Of a stretch of 64,000 nt of DNA, positions 24,473 to 37,264 are shown piece by piece. The notes under the pieces were generated by a model, which searched no databases, was not told the DNA's origin, and was given only the letters and a program-made list of their open reading frames with translations. The DNA is taken from assembly GCA_013396915.1 (NCBI GenBank), contig VWZL01004598.1:658122-722121 (forward strand), given 5' to 3'. The DNA comes from Stercorarius parasiticus (taxonomy: Eukaryota > Chordata > Aves > Charadriiformes > Stercorariidae). The position numbers and the translations under genes were made by a program. The stretch's first letter is position 1, and the number at the start of each line of letters is the position of its first letter.

Positions 24473-27400
24473 GTTAATAATAATGCCTGTTGGGCCCAGG
24501 TCCCAGTCAAAAGTCAAGGAAAACGAGTATTCCATTTTAATTTATGCTGCAGTAGCAGCGTTGATTCTAGCAGGGAACTGGCATGCCTTAAGGAAGCTGG
24601 TTTTTCGAAGTGGTGTAACAGTTCTAGAAATTGTGAAACATACTGTCAAGTCAAATTTGAGGCTTTTACTCAGCTGAAGGAAAGAAATATGTTTTTGTAG
24701 CTTTCTTTTAAAAATCCAGTAGAAGTTCTTCTTTCAAATTAAAAAAATACAAAAGTAAAAAATCTTTGGGTCTGTTTTACAGTTAAAGAAAAAAAAAAGG
24801 AAAAGCCATTTTGAATTTAATTGAGAAGTACAAATTCTAATCGTCTGCAACTTGTAAGCGTAATGGAATAGAGCAGCAAGCGTGAGAAAACCAAAATGTT
24901 TTGGTGTTGAACTTGATGCAGATGGTGAAAAATATTTCTGCCTATTGGCAGCTTGTCAGTCAAAGAGAATACTGGTGGAGTCATTTCTTCAGTTAATAAG
25001 CAATGTAACTACATGTATTTCATAAATTTTCCAGTTTCTTCAGCCTGATAATTGTCTGGAGTTTATTTATAAGATAATACTGTTTCTTAGGTAGCTGTAA
25101 TGTTAGGGACTAGAGTATCAGTGTTTTCTATCCCACAAGTGGGTGCCGTCGCTGCTTAGGTAAGAGAAATGTTTAAGAGAGTCACTGACATAAAGATACG
25201 TAGTGTAATGTTTAAATTGGCCACAGATTAAATATAACACAGTGAAAATTTGCTAACACAGGTAGAATACCAAAGTTTACAGCTGAGACTTAATTGCTTT
25301 TCTTCTAAGCTGTTCCAGCAGAAATTTGTGCTGAGTTTCACTTCAAGTGTGTGCTATTTTTATAACTTGTTGTCTGATGCCCTGAATTAAGTGGTAGGAA
25401 ATTTGCATGTATGTATAGATAACGCCATAGTTACTAGACTTTTCTTCTAAACAAAGTGGTTGAAAAGAAAAACGTATACTATTGGCAATAGATATTGACA
25501 AAGAATTAGAAACAGAACAAAGTTTTCTTCTGGTAAGATTTCACACAAAGCTCCAGAAGAGTGGAGTTAAGTGTTAACACTCATCAAGATGATACAGTCT
25601 CTATATTTTACATCTTTATTTCTGGCTCACTCAAATTTAAGCAGTTCAGTCGATTGGCCCAGTGACTCACGGGCCATGTTTGGGAGGTTACAGGGACGCA
25701 GGAACTGCCAGCCTGGGTCAGAGGCAAAGTCCATCTAACGTGATATCCCCATCTGTGGGACTGGTAGTGTGAGGTGCATCACTGGAAGACGTAGGAGCTT
25801 CACCTCCTGCACAAACCTCACACCAGTCTCTCAGAGATTGACTTTGGTTTTGTTTGCCCGTGCCTTTATTTTTTTATAATTTTAGCTGTGAGGCCTAAAT
25901 AAATCAACGTTTTAAATGAAAACCACGAGCCTGGTATGATTCACTGTCTCCTGAGCCAGATCTTTGCCATAATTCAGCCTCCTACACCAGTCACCTGTGA
26001 GCGCAAACACTCTTCCTTTAACTCAAAAGGGCAGCTCAAAGGATAACTCTGCTCCAATCTTTCAGTGAATAGTTTGAAGGCACGTAGGTGTGGTACTTTC
26101 TCCGCTACTACATCACAAAATAAGAGTAATAAAGGCCCTACTCTTACTCTTTTATGCAGTGGTCCATTTTATGCCGTAGTTTACGCTTGTACAACTCAAG
26201 TGCACAGCACTTGATAGCACAACTAAATGATTCTAGAAAAAATAGTGATAAAGGAGCAAGTTGGGATTTTTTTTATGAGCACAGATAACTAATACCTTCT
26301 CCAGCTTTATTTACGAGTGAGATTAATTCAACAGGTTGCACGGGGGAGACCAAACCCCTCAATTTAATTTTCAAATCTAAAGCAGCACCAGCAGTCAACT
26401 GGGAATCAGAGTTAAGAAAAACATCTGAGAAAATATCTGATCAAAACCGAGGAATGAAGGACAAGGTTATAAAGGTCCGGAGTGTAGACTGGAGGAAAAT
26501 CTGTTAGTCGGGGCAGGTGATCAGACAGTCCCAAGACTTTGCCAAGCGCACACCAACGTTGTTGATCTCTGAGGCTCTTTCATCATCATTGCGGCACAAA
26601 GGACACTGCAACAGGCAACTGTGCACAGAGATTTATCAGCGGGATCAGTAGCTGATGGCACGCATCAGCTCTAAGAGGGAAAGTTACTTTTGGGGAAAAA
26701 AATTATGAGTAGAGAAAGATTTGGGACAACATTGCCAAACATCAAATACTCTTTTCTTGAGAAAGCGGAGGAAGACCTTCCCACTGTCCATATGGCTGCA
26801 GTGAGCCCGGATGGGTCACAGCCCGCGCTGGAGCCCAGCACAGCCCTGCGACGCCGGATCTGTGAGCATCCCATCACAGAAACACAGGCGTTGGGGCTGG
26901 GAGAGCCTTGCTGTTTAGCGCTTTTCCCTTCACCGCCCCCTTCTCTCCCAACCCTGCAGTGTTATCCCCCATAGCACTTGAGATTAGCAGATTTGTTTTA
27001 AATGTGAAAAATGATCTAGTCTTTTCCACTTCCCTTGGGGCAGATTATTCTACATCCAAATTGATTTCAGTGTCAAGGAGCTTTGCCCTTTCTTCTTTTC
27101 ACACTATTAATTTCAGTGTTGCTGTTTGAACAAATCCTTCCCACCCTCTTTGTGTACAACCTTCAGATACTTGTAAATGACCTTGGCTGTCACGTACGCA
27201 AGTTTTTTACATCGGCGTTTCAATCCTGCCGACGATGAAGCAATGTAAATTAGCACAGATGAATACTCCCTTTTTAACGTGATTCGTACCTTGCACCAAG
27301 TTAAATACATGTTTGCAGAATTGCAAATACTGCTTTTACATGCTTTCTTTAAAGTCTATTAGTCTTTCTGTTCCCCTGGTAGTTTGTGTTGTGTTTTAAC

Positions 27401-28076
27401 TGTTGTTTTGTTAGGAATTAAAATTGAGTTGCTGGCTGACAAGTGGCATTAAGTCAGTCTTGAGAAAAGATTAGTAAAAATTCAGATTTATGAATACTAA
27501 ACAGCACTACCCTTGTCTGTAGAAGCTCGGCAGCGTGGAGTTTTTAATCAGGCCTGTACGTTTTCATTTTGGATTTCCAAGATCCAAATCTCCCTGCAGC
27601 TTCATGGGAAAACTAAGCAAGCAGAGTTATCTTCGCCTGAGCTTCTTCTCACCCAAAGTTTGTTCTCACTTATCACAACAGATCATGCTGCAAAAATTCA
27701 ATAAGGAATGAATATAGCCCAGGCTTTCTTTCCCCCGCCTCCAAATACTTGCAGTGTCTAGGAAAATGTAAGGTTGAACTTAACAGAATAAGGACATCCT
27801 TCCCCCTGAATTTCATAAAAAGACATAGAGAAGTTGGGACGTGTTTTTTGCCAGCATACAACTGTGTGGTCAGACTGCCAATGAAAGATATATGTCTTAC
27901 GGAATATACCACATGGTCACTATACAACCAGGCTTACAGGTGCCACTAACAACTTCTTCTGCATGTCTGCAGGGACGTCATTAAGAGCTTTCCGTGTGGG
28001 CGAACCCAGTTCATGGCCAAGTTTGTGGTTACACCAGGAAAGCAAGAATGACCCAGTAACGTTCGCTTTCTTCTAG

Positions 28077-28103
28077 ACTTGGTCAAGTCACTTAACCTCA
28101 GTA
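28077..28103 (+). mobile_element. possible MIR SINE scrap
   Basis: The string ACTTGGTCAAGTCACTTAAC, followed by CTCAG, matches the conserved core of MIR (CTTGGGCAAGTnACTTAACCTC). The flanks do not extend the match convincingly, so this is either a very old remnant or chance. Confidence 0.3.
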
Positions 28104-31100
28104 TACTGCATTATTTTAATAAAAGACGCTCCCATGGCCTTGGTGATCATGTCCACCAGGTCCCAATGTTGACCTAGTCCCCACAAAGTGCCTGTAAGGA
28201 GCGCGCTGCTGGGGTCCTGGTGTTGCTGATGGAACAATGAGGCAGATGATCCCAAAACGCGGTTTGACCCACGTTCCCCAGGGCGTGCTGCCATGCTACC
28301 GGCAAAACCACTTTTTGCATAAAGCAAATGTACTAAAACAGGATTGTCTTCAAAAGCTGGTTTTGGAGGTTTCATAGTCATCATGCATTTCGAATTGCTA
28401 AGTGAAAAAACCCACCACAAAAGCAGACAGGCGATGTGTATGTTTGAAAGGAGAAATGACACTGAGTATCTGTTGTGGTCCCAGATTTTCTTTCTGGTAT
28501 CAGTACGACTTTTCAGTATGATGGGAGACATTTAACAGACAGAGGTTTAACAGCGTTTGAGCACCCAAACATTTATTACGGTCTGCATTCAAGCAGAGTA
28601 AAAGAATGTTCCTAATACAAAAAGTGTGAATTAAATATAGAGAAAAGGATTGCAGGGACATAATGTTGCTGATACATTTTGTACATTTTTGTAGAACGCT
28701 GTACAAGTGAGGGATCTTCATGGAAGTTAGGCCAAAAACAGGTATTAAAGGCGAAGAATCAAAAAAAAAAAACAAAACAAAACATGGCAGATGAGAACCA
28801 GCAAAATGAACGAACTCATACACATTCCTAAACCGATCTCAAACCAGGACTGGTACGGATAATCACGAAACATAAAAACTAGGCTAAAGCTTAGCTCAAA
28901 CCTGCCTAAAAATAGGTGGTAAATGAAGTTTATCTACACCCTGTATAAAAGAATTTCACAGCCAGTGCTCTGGAACGGCTTTTTCGCAGGTGATCCCCTC
29001 GTGACGGAGGATTAGCGTTGGTTGAATGAAACAGCAAAATAAAGGATTAACAATGTATTTGGGAGTTTAATGGCTCTTAGAAAATAGAGTTGCGTTTAGA
29101 GCTTTTAGAGCATCAAAAAGAAATCTTTTCCCAACGTATTAGGCTCTTCTGCAAAGCATAAAGAGGACAACCCCTATCAAGAGCACATTTACGCTACAGA
29201 GTGTGGGCTGGATCAGCAACCCAAAAAAAAAATGGGAAGAAGCTCAAAGTAAACAATGATATAATCGCCTATTGCAGCGTGGTACAACTACCAAATTACT
29301 ATTCCTTGTGATGTTTACGACTATAAAGCAAATTTTGAAATTGGATTGTTTATTCAAAGTTACCTGAAAATTTCCTTTAAATAACCACTATCCTATTAGC
29401 TGCTGAGTAACATATATACAGCTGCTGCACCCGGGGGGAAGCGGTTAGAATACAAAAGTGCTGTTGACACAAAAAAAGTACCAAAGGGAGTTCTTACGAA
29501 TGAGAAACACGCGGTGTCTTAATGTCTGTCACAACCGGGGAAGGTCGGTGCGTGTAAGCCAGACTTGCGTAACCGGGGACATCTGGGGGTATTTGGCCAA
29601 GCAAGAGTGCGCATCACAATTTTATTCTGGCTTTTCCAAAACACAGTCTACGCCTAAGTGGTATCAAACAAGAACTCAAGCCAGGACATCAGTGAAAGGT
29701 TTTCTCTGCTTTTTTTTTTTTTTTCCTGAGGAAAGGCTCTTTTTTGCATCACAGTTCAAATATTGTGAAGAATGACCCCACTGTTCAGTTGTCAAACAGT
29801 ACTCGAAAATTCCATTTGCTTTTTAGTCTTAGGCGCTTGTCTACATAAAGTGCCTACTAATGCCAGTTCCTGGGTTAGTGGTAGTCTGTGTGAACTGATG
29901 GCGGTGAGGTATAAAAGTAATCTATTGTACAGGTTTTTCACTGCGACTGAAACGCCCGAGTCATTTGCCATTACAGGATTTTACAATATTAATGGCAAAG
30001 AAATTGCGACTTATCCAGAAATCCATTTCCAGGCACTTTTTCACTGACTTCCAGAAACTCTACCTGCATAAATACTGTTGAATCAAGCCTAAGCTTGATA
30101 TCGTCACAATTTCAATTCCCGTTGCATGCAACTTCTGCATGGGGCTGCGAGATGTAGGCAAATACCTCTCTCATTTATCCTACGGCTCTCCCACAGCTCT
30201 CTGGCAGCACTGGGAGCCCCTGTGCAAACTGGATCCAGAATATTTGACAGGTCTCGAAGTTTCCATGCTTAGACCTAAATCCTCTCAAAAACACACGTCT
30301 GAATTTTGCAGTTTAACCCTACCACCATACCTCACGTGCATGATCCTTTCTTAAAAAAGGACATGTTTTCAGTGTTGGTCCACCAAGCTCCTCCACGAAG
30401 AAAGCAAAATACGGAATTAACACGGTATGTCCGATAAAAACCTGATTTTATTCTGTATGAGTCTCCCTGACCTCTCGTTGCCAACCCCCTTATCTCTATA
30501 CATTAGAGATATGTATCATGGCATCCCTAAGAAGCATTTTGCTGGGTGTCTGCAGGATTTCATATCCTTAAGGTGGAGACCATCAGCCTGATTTTAATCG
30601 CATTCATGTTGGATACAAAACCAAAATCGAGGCTCCTGTCTTTGGCCTCTTGTGAAGAAACATGCACAAGAAAATATATACGTGGTAAGCCCATTCAGTT
30701 AATACCAAGTACCAATTATTTCCATAAGTTTGCAGGATCGGACCCATTTTAGTGTTTTGTAGTGTTTTGCAGTTTTTTGTTATTTTAAATATAAACCCTA
30801 CTACTACACTGTGACAGTATGTATGGTCAGTAACGTGAATATACACACTGATTAATCTATAGAAACGTTAACACATGCACAAAAATATTTGCTTATGGAT
30901 ATTAATGGACTAAGAGTCAGCTTTATTTTAGGAACAAGGTTTTTTACTGGTGTAAATGCAGTGACACGGTTGGCTGTAATAGTCACCTGCTATGGATTGT
31001 CAGATTTCGATAGTCCAAATTGAAGGGGAACAATATTAAATATTAAAAAGGCAACCCAGTACTTGAAATTGCAAAAGGAGAAAAAGTTTATATAACACTA

Positions 31101-33117
31101 TAGTGTATCTGTCTAATTTGGAATATACTGTTAGATCATGCATAAGCTGGAAAAAAAATACATGCTTCTCTGGTGAAAATGGACTTTCTGAAGTTTTTGC
31201 TCTGGACTGTTGGGGAAAAGATTGAAAAAGAATACTTATAAGTGTTATTTATCGTATAATCTCTGTGAAACACCGCATATTTCTTTATCAATTTGAAAAC
31301 GTTCTCTTTAATTCCAAAGTGAAATGGCATTTGGTAACGAAGTGATTGTCATTTTAAAACCCCTTTGTTTTTTGAGGTGCTATTGTGTGTGTATATATAT
31401 TTTTCCCTTTTAAAGCGTAATGCCTATAGTATTACTGGGTCAAATTCAGATGAATCGTGACAACATTTTCACAATGGGAAATGTTAACATGCTACATTCT
31501 TTTCTTTGGAAAAAGTAAAAGAAAAGGTCACAGAAAACACATTTTAATTTAATTATATCCTTTAGGTCATTAACGTGATGTAATGCGCATGTCAGTCCTC
31601 TTTTCATCCGCAGATTACTTTAATCCTTCATGTGCATTATTTTTTTCCTCTAGCTTTCTTTCATATTCGCTTTGTTTTGAAACCGCATGCTGTCTGGATT
31701 ATTTGTGCATGACCTCCACATTCAGTTCACGTTGGATGTTTACATACTCGGAGATTGTCATGGATCATTTATGTGCATTTTTTTTTCCTTTGTTTTCAGT
31801 TACTGAATTTTAAATATGCTTGAAATGTAAAAGTGGCATGAAACTTTCGTGACACAAGTAGACAACTATTTTAATAGAGATTTTCAGCACCTAACTTCAC
31901 GTCTTTCAGCAATACATATTCTAAACCACGTTTTGTGCTGTGCTTCCAAAATGTAAGAAAATTAATTACGCTCTGAAACTCTAAATCTATTCCACTTCAG
32001 AATTGGAGCCAAATACTGGTTATGTTTCATTCGAGCAATAACAAACACAGGAGATATCGGTCCTTTAAATGAGTTAAGAAGGTCTCTGCTCTCTTGGAGG
32101 TGATTACTCGCAAAGTCGTGTGTCTGGGCATTGCGTATATTCAATATAGGAAAGAGCGTAGGACATCGTCTGATGGACAGCACAGATCACTTCAGATAAA
32201 CACTATCTGCAGCTCCGCATAGGTGCCCTCTGGAACAGCCACCTTCTCTCAATTGACTGTAGAGGGACCCTAATTCCTCGTTTAGTGTCTGAAATAGATG
32301 TCTCAAGTAGGCATATCCTGCTTTTACATAGTGCAGTGCCATGAACCCTTGCGTCTCTATAAAGTCAGAGGTTTTATCATGTAAAAAACCCAATTTCTTC
32401 CATATTAATTATCCATTTGAAGAATTAAAGCAACATGTGTTGCTCAATTTGTAATGAAGTACTGCTTATCAGCAGAATTCCATCGCTAAATCACATAAAA
32501 TTAAAAGCATATCCAGAGGAACCTATCGAGTAAATATACATGTATAAAATAAAACTTTTTTTTTTTAAATTATGTCCCAAAAAAGCATTAAAACACACTT
32601 CAGAACTTCTCAATTGAGAGGCCAAATAAGACACTATGAAAACAGCAGCAGTTACCAGAAAAAAATATTTGATTTTAATTGGCACAGGGCTGAATTCACA
32701 TACCTACTTCAAGTAAATCAAAGCCTTCCGCTTTCCTTTTTACAGCCTATTCTTTTTCAGCCCGTTAATTAAGTCTGTGCACAGTCCGCTGTGATTAAAG
32801 ATGAGTGGCTTGATCTCAAAGCGTGCTGAGCCGTCTGTAGCCCTTTATCTGAACAAGCCAAACACGATAGTTTCCACATCAGGAGCTGAAGGTTGTGATT
32901 TGAGACCTCCGTGGTCAAACCGATCGGGTCTCCAGGGGCTTTGCCTTCAACCCGCAGACCTCACCGCAGCCACCTCTGATTCTTTGCAGCCGCTTGGTTT
33001 GGGCTGATTTGAGTCACTACAGTTCTCTCCACTTTTACAAACTAGTTGTTTTGTCAGCATGAGTGTGACAACAATTAGACGTCCCTGTTTTTGCCCCATG
33101 CCTTTTCTCCTTCACAG

Positions 33118-33217
33118 TCATTCAATGACAAGCGTAAAAAGAACTTCATCTTTTCACGAAAATTCCCATTCTACAAGAGCAAGGAGCAGAGTGAGCAGGA
33201 AACAAGTGATCCAGAAC
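33118..33217 (+). CDS. DLG2: DLG2 alternative hook exon (I3-type, SFNDKRKK)
   Basis: A 100-nt exon that enters in phase 0 and leaves one base into a codon. It encodes SFNDKRKKNFIFSRKFPFYK then SKEQSEQETSDPE. This is the counterpart of the DLG1 I3 insert, which binds the FERM domain of protein 4.1 and targets the protein to the cortex; the same role in DLG2 is an inference. The very basic KRKK...SRKFPFYK start and the acidic Ser/Thr-rich end are plain. Acceptor TTCACAG, donor GTAAGT at 33218. It competes with the exon at 34107: using both shifts the frame. GCATG words sit about 57 nt on either side of the exon. Confidence 0.96.
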
Positions 33218-34106
33218 GTAAGTAACCTCTTGGAGACAATGTCACATGCAGCAGCACAAAAAAATGGGTGACACGCATGATACCGGTATCGCACACATCC
33301 AGGCAAATATCTGTCGTAGGCAGGCAGGAGAGGTTTTACTACTGTGACCAATGTGTGACTGCAGTTTGGATCCAGCTGGTCCTTCCTTCCCTGGAAACAC
33401 CGTTTTCAAAAGAATAAAACAGTGACCTTAACTTTTGGAAGAGCAAATGTGGCTCCTCAAAGTTGCTGTGGCACCTATCGTAAATCCAAACTTGTCTCTG
33501 ATTAAATATTCCCGGATCAGAACTGGCTCAAAACAAAGTAAAAGTGATTTCTTTCACAATATTAAACTAAATTATTACTTTTTTAAAAGGTCTGCTCTAA
33601 TCTCTTTTTTGTTCTCCAAATTGATTGCCATGGGCAGCTTCACTGAATATTTAACAATTAAATGAAGTATTCATGCTAACAGCTTAAAGAAGTAAATCAG
33701 ATCTTGGAATGTGTCCCTCCCCGGGCATTTACTGCTTCCTTAAATCGTACAGAGAACCAGCATTATTGAAATTATATGCTGGATCCAAGCCCAAATATTC
33801 ACTTTTTTTCTTAATAATTCTCTCCTAAATTTTTCCAGTGAGGATCATTCCTGGGACTTTATTTCTGGTTGTTCCTTCTTCCACACAGCTCCAAAAGCCA
33901 CTTATCACGGTCACTGCCTCTTTCATTGGCTGCACTCCCATAGAATATGGGTCTAAAGTTGTTTCAGACAGCAAAAGCAGGGATCCAGATTGCTCAGTCA
34001 ACATGGTCAGTCATGGTAGTATCCATTTCAACTCCACTGACTTCTTCCTTCCTCTTCTGCGGCTGTTCTTCCTTTCTCATTGCTCTCTCTGGGGACTTCC
34101 GTGCAG
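33218..34106. other. DLG2: DLG2 intron between the two alternative hook exons, 889 bp
   Basis: It runs from GTAAGT to GTGCAG. It is long enough for normal spliceosome assembly, so exclusion of one exon by the other cannot come from a too-short intron. No exon or repeat was recognised inside. GCATG occurs at 33275-33279. Confidence 0.85.
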
Positions 34107-34152
34107 GACATCCCCGGATTAGGTGACGACGGTTATGGAACAAAGACTCTGA
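34107..34152 (+). CDS. DLG2: DLG2 alternative hook exon (I2-type, DIPGLGDDGYG)
   Basis: A 46-nt exon entering in phase 0 and leaving with one base (A). It encodes DIPGLGDDGYGTKTL plus a split codon that becomes Arg when joined to the linker exon (A+GA) or Lys when joined to the 42-nt cassette (A+AA). I recall the same peptide from mammalian DLG2 isoforms. It corresponds to the DLG1 I2 insert, which is short, acidic and lacks the 4.1-binding block. Acceptor GTGCAG, donor GTAAGT at 34153, with a 17-T run and TTTTG repeats starting about 30 nt further on and four (T)GCATG words within 820 nt. Mutually exclusive with the exon at 33118 by reading frame. Confidence 0.96.
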
Positions 34153-37100
34153 GTAAGTTCCCAGGAATGGTCACTGTAAATCTTTTTTTTTTTTTTTTTG
34201 TTTTGTTTTGTTTTGGCTTCTGTTCCTTCTCTGAGGACCCTCCACTCCTAGCATGCACAAGATAGAGTTTTATTTGTTACCCAGCTGTGAATGCCTTAAA
34301 AATGTTTCACTCGTTTTGTTCTGCATGACGATATTAAATAACATACAGTGTATCAAGCAGACACTTCCACTTCTTTTGTAATAACACCTTTTGTTTCTGA
34401 CAGTATGTTATTGTTCCCATCATGGCAGTTCTGTAGAGTAGCATACCTAGAACTCGTTTCGCTGTCTAGACTGTTCTTCTCAGCAACAATCCCTCCCGCT
34501 CCATCTAAAGGGAAAGTTAAACATTCTAACTTGATTACATCCTGAGGAGATCAATAGAAAATTATTTTATGCTGTTGCTTCTGCCTTTTCAGCTTTTTGC
34601 ATGGGATTGTTTGTTACTTTGCTGGATTTTAGATCAGTACTTGTTATTAATGGAAGAAGTCATTTGCAGGCTAGAGAAGACCATGCCTTCTCCAAAGCTA
34701 ATTTTGGACCCATTTCACCATTAGCAGCCTATTCTCTGTCACGCAACCTTAATCAATTTCTTTCTCTAATGCAGCAATCCTGCCTCAAGACTTGGCATTG
34801 CAGAACGTGTAATGTCTCAGACAATTGTTCAGAAACAATTTTGCTTCCTCGAAAGTTAGACCAGAAAAATTGTACAGAGTGAAATATTTGCAGCTGATTT
34901 CTATATAAATAGCCACATTGTATTCTGTACCCAGAGCTAAATAATTTAAACAAAATGCCACTTGCATGTGTTTGGCTGCTTCGTCCGCAGTTGTCATTCT
35001 TTTTCTTAAGTGCCAAGTAGTTGGAGCGAAATGTGTGTGAATGTTAACGCTGCATCGCCTACTGTTTCGTATGTGCTTTTTAGTTGCAGGAATGCACACC
35101 CATGAACACAATTTTAGAGATTATTCTGTTTCTGACTGATTCCTTGAAAGGACTTTTTAATGGTTTAGCTTTAAGCCATACAGCAGCTCGCAATTTAAAA
35201 ATGAAAGCTTCATCTCTTGTACGAAGAAGAACAGTTCTGCAAAACTAGTTTTGTCGGTGATAGACAGCAAATGTCGCTGCCACCTGAATTTTAACCATTC
35301 TCCTACTTTAAGTAAAGTGTCATAGCAGCTCATTAGCAACAAATGCAGATCCTTCCCGGCTAAAGAGAAGCAGAACACTTCTGATCTGATAACCCTCATG
35401 AATATCTCTGTCCTTACAAAGACAAATCTCCATAACATCCAACCACTTGGAAGGAGAGAATGGAATTCTGCAAATTGCTAAGGGAAAAGTAGCACAGAGG
35501 TATTATATAGACTCTAGTTTCTCTATTAATATTGCACCTAGCTTTCGGTTACTGACACACCTCTAGACATTCCCCCCCGTCCAGATTTCACTGATATTCA
35601 ATTCAGAGATGCTTTTTAATGACAGTCCTTACTATGAAGGATATTTGTTCTTTTTTAATAAAGTTCTTCGGGGTCCTGTATAGCATATTAGTTTGAGATA
35701 ACCCTTGTTAACTTGCTATGAAATGTCCAAAAGCCAATACACTGTTTTCTTCAAAATGTAAGTTTAATTTTTTTAAGCTTGTTACTGAGCCCAAGATCAA
35801 AGTTTTCCATTACTGTTTTTATCAGGTACCAACCCCCCCCCCATTTCTGCTGCTCCAGCAACCCCATTGGTCCCACTCTAGGAACCCTACACCATTAGAC
35901 TGGTACCTGGGGGAAATGCAGCACCTTGCAGAGAAGAGGTGGTCTTGGCGCTGTTCCCCTAGTCATCCTTCATGACATCCATACATGGTCTGCTCTGGGT
36001 TCATCCCAGGGGCGTTTTGGCTTTTATGAGTTCCTTCTTTCTCTGTGAATGTTTAGAGGCAGTTGCACGTGAGTGTTGCGAGTCACCCACAGACTAATCT
36101 CCCCACTGGTATAATGACAAATATTGGCCCAATTTTAGCTCCTAGTGTTTGTCAGGAGGTGACTTCTTTGTACCCATTGTCAATTTAACCACTGTGTCTC
36201 ATTCTTACTAACCCAGTCTGGCTCCCCACCCCATAGCCATTATACCGTTGGCTTCTAAGTGTCCTGGAGCCACTGAAAAGTTTCAGCTGTCAAATGATCT
36301 TTCAGGTGCAAGGTAGTCAGCATTTCTACCAGAGATACTGTTCAGACCACCATTTCATGTGGTTCTGCAGACCTCTTGGAGGTCATATAGCAAGGTCTGA
36401 CTGACCATAAACAGTCTGCTGACTACAGTTTGGGAACAGCAGCTTCACATGATAGAGATTCCACTTCTCTTTAAATAATGTAATAATAGACATAGGACAG
36501 CAAATTTGCCAAATCACAAGTCTGACCCATCATGATAGTTCTGGTAACCCTATTCACCCATCCAGACTGGTGCGGTAAAGGTTTTCATGTTCTAGCTCAA
36601 ATCCTCAGGCTAGACAATGTCTGGGAAAAGATTTCTCCCAAATTTTTTTTTTTCTTAGTTTTGTCATTGGTTTTGTCTTCTGTTTTTTTTGGACAGGGTA
36701 AAATGGATACAGTTACAATATTTGGTATCAAAACCATTTTCATGTTAATTTGTTAACCCTTTGGGATAGTGCGCAGTGAATGAAGATGGGCACGGGTTAG
36801 AAGTTTAGCAGGAATAGTTCCAATGCATTAATGACGCACGTTAGTGGTAGTGCAGAATAACATGAGCAGTCACTCAGGTTTCATGAAATTACTCAAGACG
36901 TCCAGTGAGATGCAAGTGAACCAGAATATACTTTGAAATTAAGTTGTCTGAAATGTCATTAAGTGTCTCATCAAGAAAAGACATGGCTTTGCCATGACAC
37001 ATGTCACTAGCTAATACATATATTCTCTTTCTGAAATGCCACAAGAGAGAAAGCTTTCATTTTACCTGTGTAAATTATCTGAGAGTTTTCAGGTGATGTC

Positions 37101-37222
37101 ACTGCATAGTTTTTATTTCCTCTCTGCACGACTACCTTTGCATGACTGTGGCAGTTCTTTTAAGTTTCTGCAGCTCTGTGGTGCTTGGTTATGTTCTTTA
37201 ATTTGCTGTACTGTTCTTGCAG
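34153..37222. other. DLG2: DLG2 intron, 3.1 kb
   Basis: It runs from GTAAGT (34153) to CTTGCAG (37222). It starts with a T-rich tract (34181-34214) and contains GCATG-type words at 34251, 34322, 34598, 34963 and 37139. A run of ten C at about 35830 is the only other low-complexity site. No mobile element or extra exon was recognised. Confidence 0.85.
34181..34214 (+). promoter_or_regulatory. T tract and (TTTTG)n just downstream of an alternative exon donor
   Basis: A run of 17 T followed by three TTTTG-like units, starting about 30 nt after the donor of the I2-type exon. U-rich sequence just downstream of a 5' splice site is the known binding context of TIA1/TIAL1, which help U1 recruitment. 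It could equally be a neutral homopolymer, and its length probably varies between individuals. Confidence 0.4.
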
Positions 37223-37264
37223 AACATGTTTCTTCTAATGCCAGCGATAGTGAAAGTAGCTACA
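37223..37264 (+). CDS. DLG2: DLG2 42-nt cassette exon (HVSSNASDSESSY)
   Basis: A 42-nt symmetric exon (2 + 39 + 1) that adds exactly 14 residues. After the I3-type exon it reads QHVSSNASDSESSY; after the I2-type exon the first residue becomes Lys. The following split codon stays Arg in either case (A+GA). In DLG1 the near-identical HVTSNASDSESSY is regularly present; the canonical mammalian DLG2 sequences I remember join SDPE directly to RGQED, so this exon is probably skipped in much of the brain transcript pool. It is rich in Ser and acidic residues, so phosphorylation is plausible. Acceptor CTTGCAG, donor GTAAGT at 37265. TGCATG lies 79 nt upstream. Confidence 0.9.

Larger units (their letters stand above)
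14183..33117. other. DLG2: DLG2 intron before alternative hook exons, 18.9 kb
   Basis: The largest intron in the window, from GTACGT (14183) to TTCACAG (33117). It contains an unclassified GC-rich block (20643-21090), a small direct repeat (21250-21299), a (TTAGG)n array (22654-22679), two CR1 pieces in opposite orientation (23358-23721 and 24291-24472) and a possible MIR scrap (28077-28103). I see no other coding exon and no RNA gene. The rest is AT-rich unique sequence with scattered short homopolymers. Confidence 0.85.
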
